From Strigomonas culicis (lineage: Eukaryota; Euglenozoa; Kinetoplastea; Trypanosomatida; Trypanosomatidae): 64,000 nucleotides of DNA. Shown piece by piece: positions 62,871-64,000 of this stretch (position 1 is its first letter; the number at the start of each line of letters is the position of its first letter). The stretch spans positions 1 to 64,000 of the forward strand of contig AUXH01000022.1 of NCBI GenBank assembly GCA_000482145.1, read 5' to 3'. A program made the translations under genes and the position numbers. The notes under the pieces were generated by a model that was not told the DNA's origin, did no database searches, and saw only the letters and a list, made by a program, of their open reading frames with translations.

Positions 62871-64000
62871 CTAAATCTGCTTACCTTGGCGAATCTTTTG
62901 CAGCTTTCGCGCGCTCTGGAAGAAGAAGGAATCCACAATGCCGGCCACCGTCCACACACCGCCACACACCGCACACAGCTGCAGCAGGAAGTGGATGACA
63001 GAGGGGTACGGGCGACGCTCGTACAGCTCGATGCGGATCGGCGACAGGTCGTAGGAGAGGAACACGCCAGGGAAGAGGTGCTGCTGCCTCGGCTGGCCGT
63101 CCTCGCTCCGCTCCGCCGCCTTGGTGGGGGTGAAGTGCTGCGTGACGGAGTACTGGTTCGACGCCACCACCTGCGCCGCCGCCTCCAGCAGGGCGGAGTA
63201 GCGGTGGAAGCGCACCGGCACGATCTTCACCGCGTAGCTGAAGAGCCCGTTCGCGACCTCCCCGGCGGGGCGGATGGCCGCGTGGCCGTCCAGCGGGTTC
63301 AGCTGCCCGGGGAACCGCGCACCGAACTCGAGCGTGTGGACGATGTGGCTCAGGTTGAGGCGGCGCACGCGGTCCAGCACGTGCATGTCGCGCCCGCCGC
63401 CGACGCTGGTGTAGGCGCGGCCGGGGATGAAGTGGATGCTGCCCGTCACGCGCGAGACGGGCAGCTGCGCGTAGATGCCGCAGCCCTCCCGGGAGGAGGC
63501 CAGCGCCGCCATCTCGATGCGCTCCTCCGCGCACTGCTCGACGCTGATGTCGTCCGGGTTGAACTGCCACCCCTTGCGCCCGTACGCGCGCCGCACCTCG
63601 TCGCAGGTGTGGCAGCAGTCGCCCGGGTGCATCTCGGCGCCGTAGCAGCTGGGGCAGTTCTCCTTCTCCGCCCCGTGCTCGTCGACCGCCTTCGTCATGA
63701 TCTTCTTCTCGTCGACAATCTCCCGCGCCCGGCTGATGGGCCGCAGCGTCTCCGAGTCCACGCGGGTCTTGACGGTCCTGGCCGCGACGTTGTCCGCGTA
63801 GACGCCGAAGACGTCCACCACGTCCAGCGCGATGAGGTCGCACGGCACGCGGGGGAACGTGACGTTGGCGGTGATGAGCATGTCGCCGCCGACGTCCGTG
63901 TCGACCACCATCTCGTGGTGCTCCTCGACCGTGAAGAAGTACCGCAGCTCGCCCACGACGAGCACCAGGATGATCACCATGGAGAGGAGCGAGAGCACGC
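62871..64000 (-). CDS. ERGIC3/Erv46-like protein, 5' end missing at window edge
   Basis: Retrograde cargo receptor of the Erv41-Erv46 type cycling between ER and Golgi. The frame is open to the window edge with no ATG start inside that fits, so the N-terminal cytosolic residues (about 20-35 expected) are outside. First membrane span LSLLSMVIILVLVVGELRYFF; lumenal domain with VTFPRVPCDLIALDVVDVFG and the Erv46 cysteine-rich loop CPSCYGAE-CCHTCDEVRRAYGRKGW. Then GCGIYAQLPVSRVTGSIHF-PGRA, VHTLEFG..FPGQLNPLDG, and near the C-terminus YDLSPIRIELYE followed by the second span (HFLLQLCAVCGGVWTVAGIVDSF). The tail QKIRQGKQI is basic. Intact apart from the window cut. Confidence 0.93.
   Translation of the reverse strand, partial: VLSLLSMVIILVLVVGELRYFFTVEEHHEMVVDTDVGGDMLITANVTFPRVPCDLIALDVVDVFGVYADNVAARTVKTRVDSETLRPISRAREIVDEKKIMTKAVDEHGAEKENCPSCYGAEMHPGDCCHTCDEVRRAYGRKGWQFNPDDISVEQCAEERIEMAALASSREGCGIYAQLPVSRVTGSIHFIPGRAYTSVGGGRDMHVLDRVRRLNLSHIVHTLEFGARFPGQLNPLDGHAAIRPAGEVANGLFSYAVKIVPVRFHRYSALLEAAAQVVASNQYSVTQHFTPTKAAERSEDGQPRQQHLFPGVFLSYDLSPIRIELYERRPYPSVIHFLLQLCAVCGGVWTVAGIVDSFFFQSARKLQKIRQGKQI

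Noticed and set aside
62871..63998. Complete Erv46-like gene starting inside the window
   Set aside because: The codon at 63996-63998 is GTG, not ATG; the frame continues to the edge and the family has about 20-35 residues before the first membrane span.

Overview
The window looks like nuclear DNA from a kinetoplastid flagellate, most likely a trypanosomatid. All protein genes lie on the minus strand and are intronless. Most are GC-rich and are separated by 0.2-0.9 kb of AT-rich, A-rich (+ strand) spacer. On the transcribed strand many spacers end in a pyrimidine tract plus AG just before the ATG, which is the trans-splice acceptor pattern. RNA polymerase II largest subunit next to calreticulin also fits, as do a non-heptad RPB1 tail, tandem paralog arrays and a two-tRNA cluster at an apparent transcription-unit boundary. 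I cannot name the genus: the AT-rich spacers are unlike Leishmania, and the identity needs a database search.

Layout in transcription order (right to left). (1) 60.0-64.0 kb: ERGIC3/Erv46-like (cut by the window edge), a p24/GOLD cargo receptor, and an RCC1-repeat protein. (2) 55.2-59.85 kb: tRNA-Ile(AAT) and tRNA-Ser(AGA) with Pol III terminators, then about 4.4 kb without convincing genes. This stretch has poly-G runs, a degenerate repeat and a flip in base skew, and is probably a boundary between two polycistronic units. (3) 45.8-55.2 kb: BAP31-like ER protein, a MORN/coiled-coil/degenerate kinesin, an EXD2-like exonuclease and two low-complexity unknowns. (4) 38.8-45.0 kb: two dihydrolipoamide-dehydrogenase-like flavoproteins that have both lost their catalytic residues, and an amino-acid transporter. 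(5) 25.2-38.4 kb: PP1 phosphatase, duplicated CrcB/FEX fluoride channel, RPB1, calreticulin, TerD-TerD-C2 protein and the bc1 hinge subunit. (6) 1.5-24.7 kb: a tandem family of eight intact paralogs plus one pseudogene, with PH-like features, interrupted by four mitochondrial ferredoxins and a uridine kinase. (7) 1-1.2 kb: a polo-like kinase cut by the window edge.

The PH-like family (DPRN family here) is the best candidate for an undescribed system. Five members (711-kb-scale array at 6.9-21.9 kb) share a C-terminal module and tail motifs; three others (1.5, 9.1 and 22.6 kb) are divergent or shorter. The redox-dead flavoprotein pair, the ATPase-degenerate MORN-kinesin and the TerD-TerD-C2-CaaX protein are further unusual architectures. 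Start codons were chosen as ATGs downstream of the inferred splice acceptor, so several proteins are shorter than the longest open frame. All functional calls come from motif recognition by eye, without database searches.
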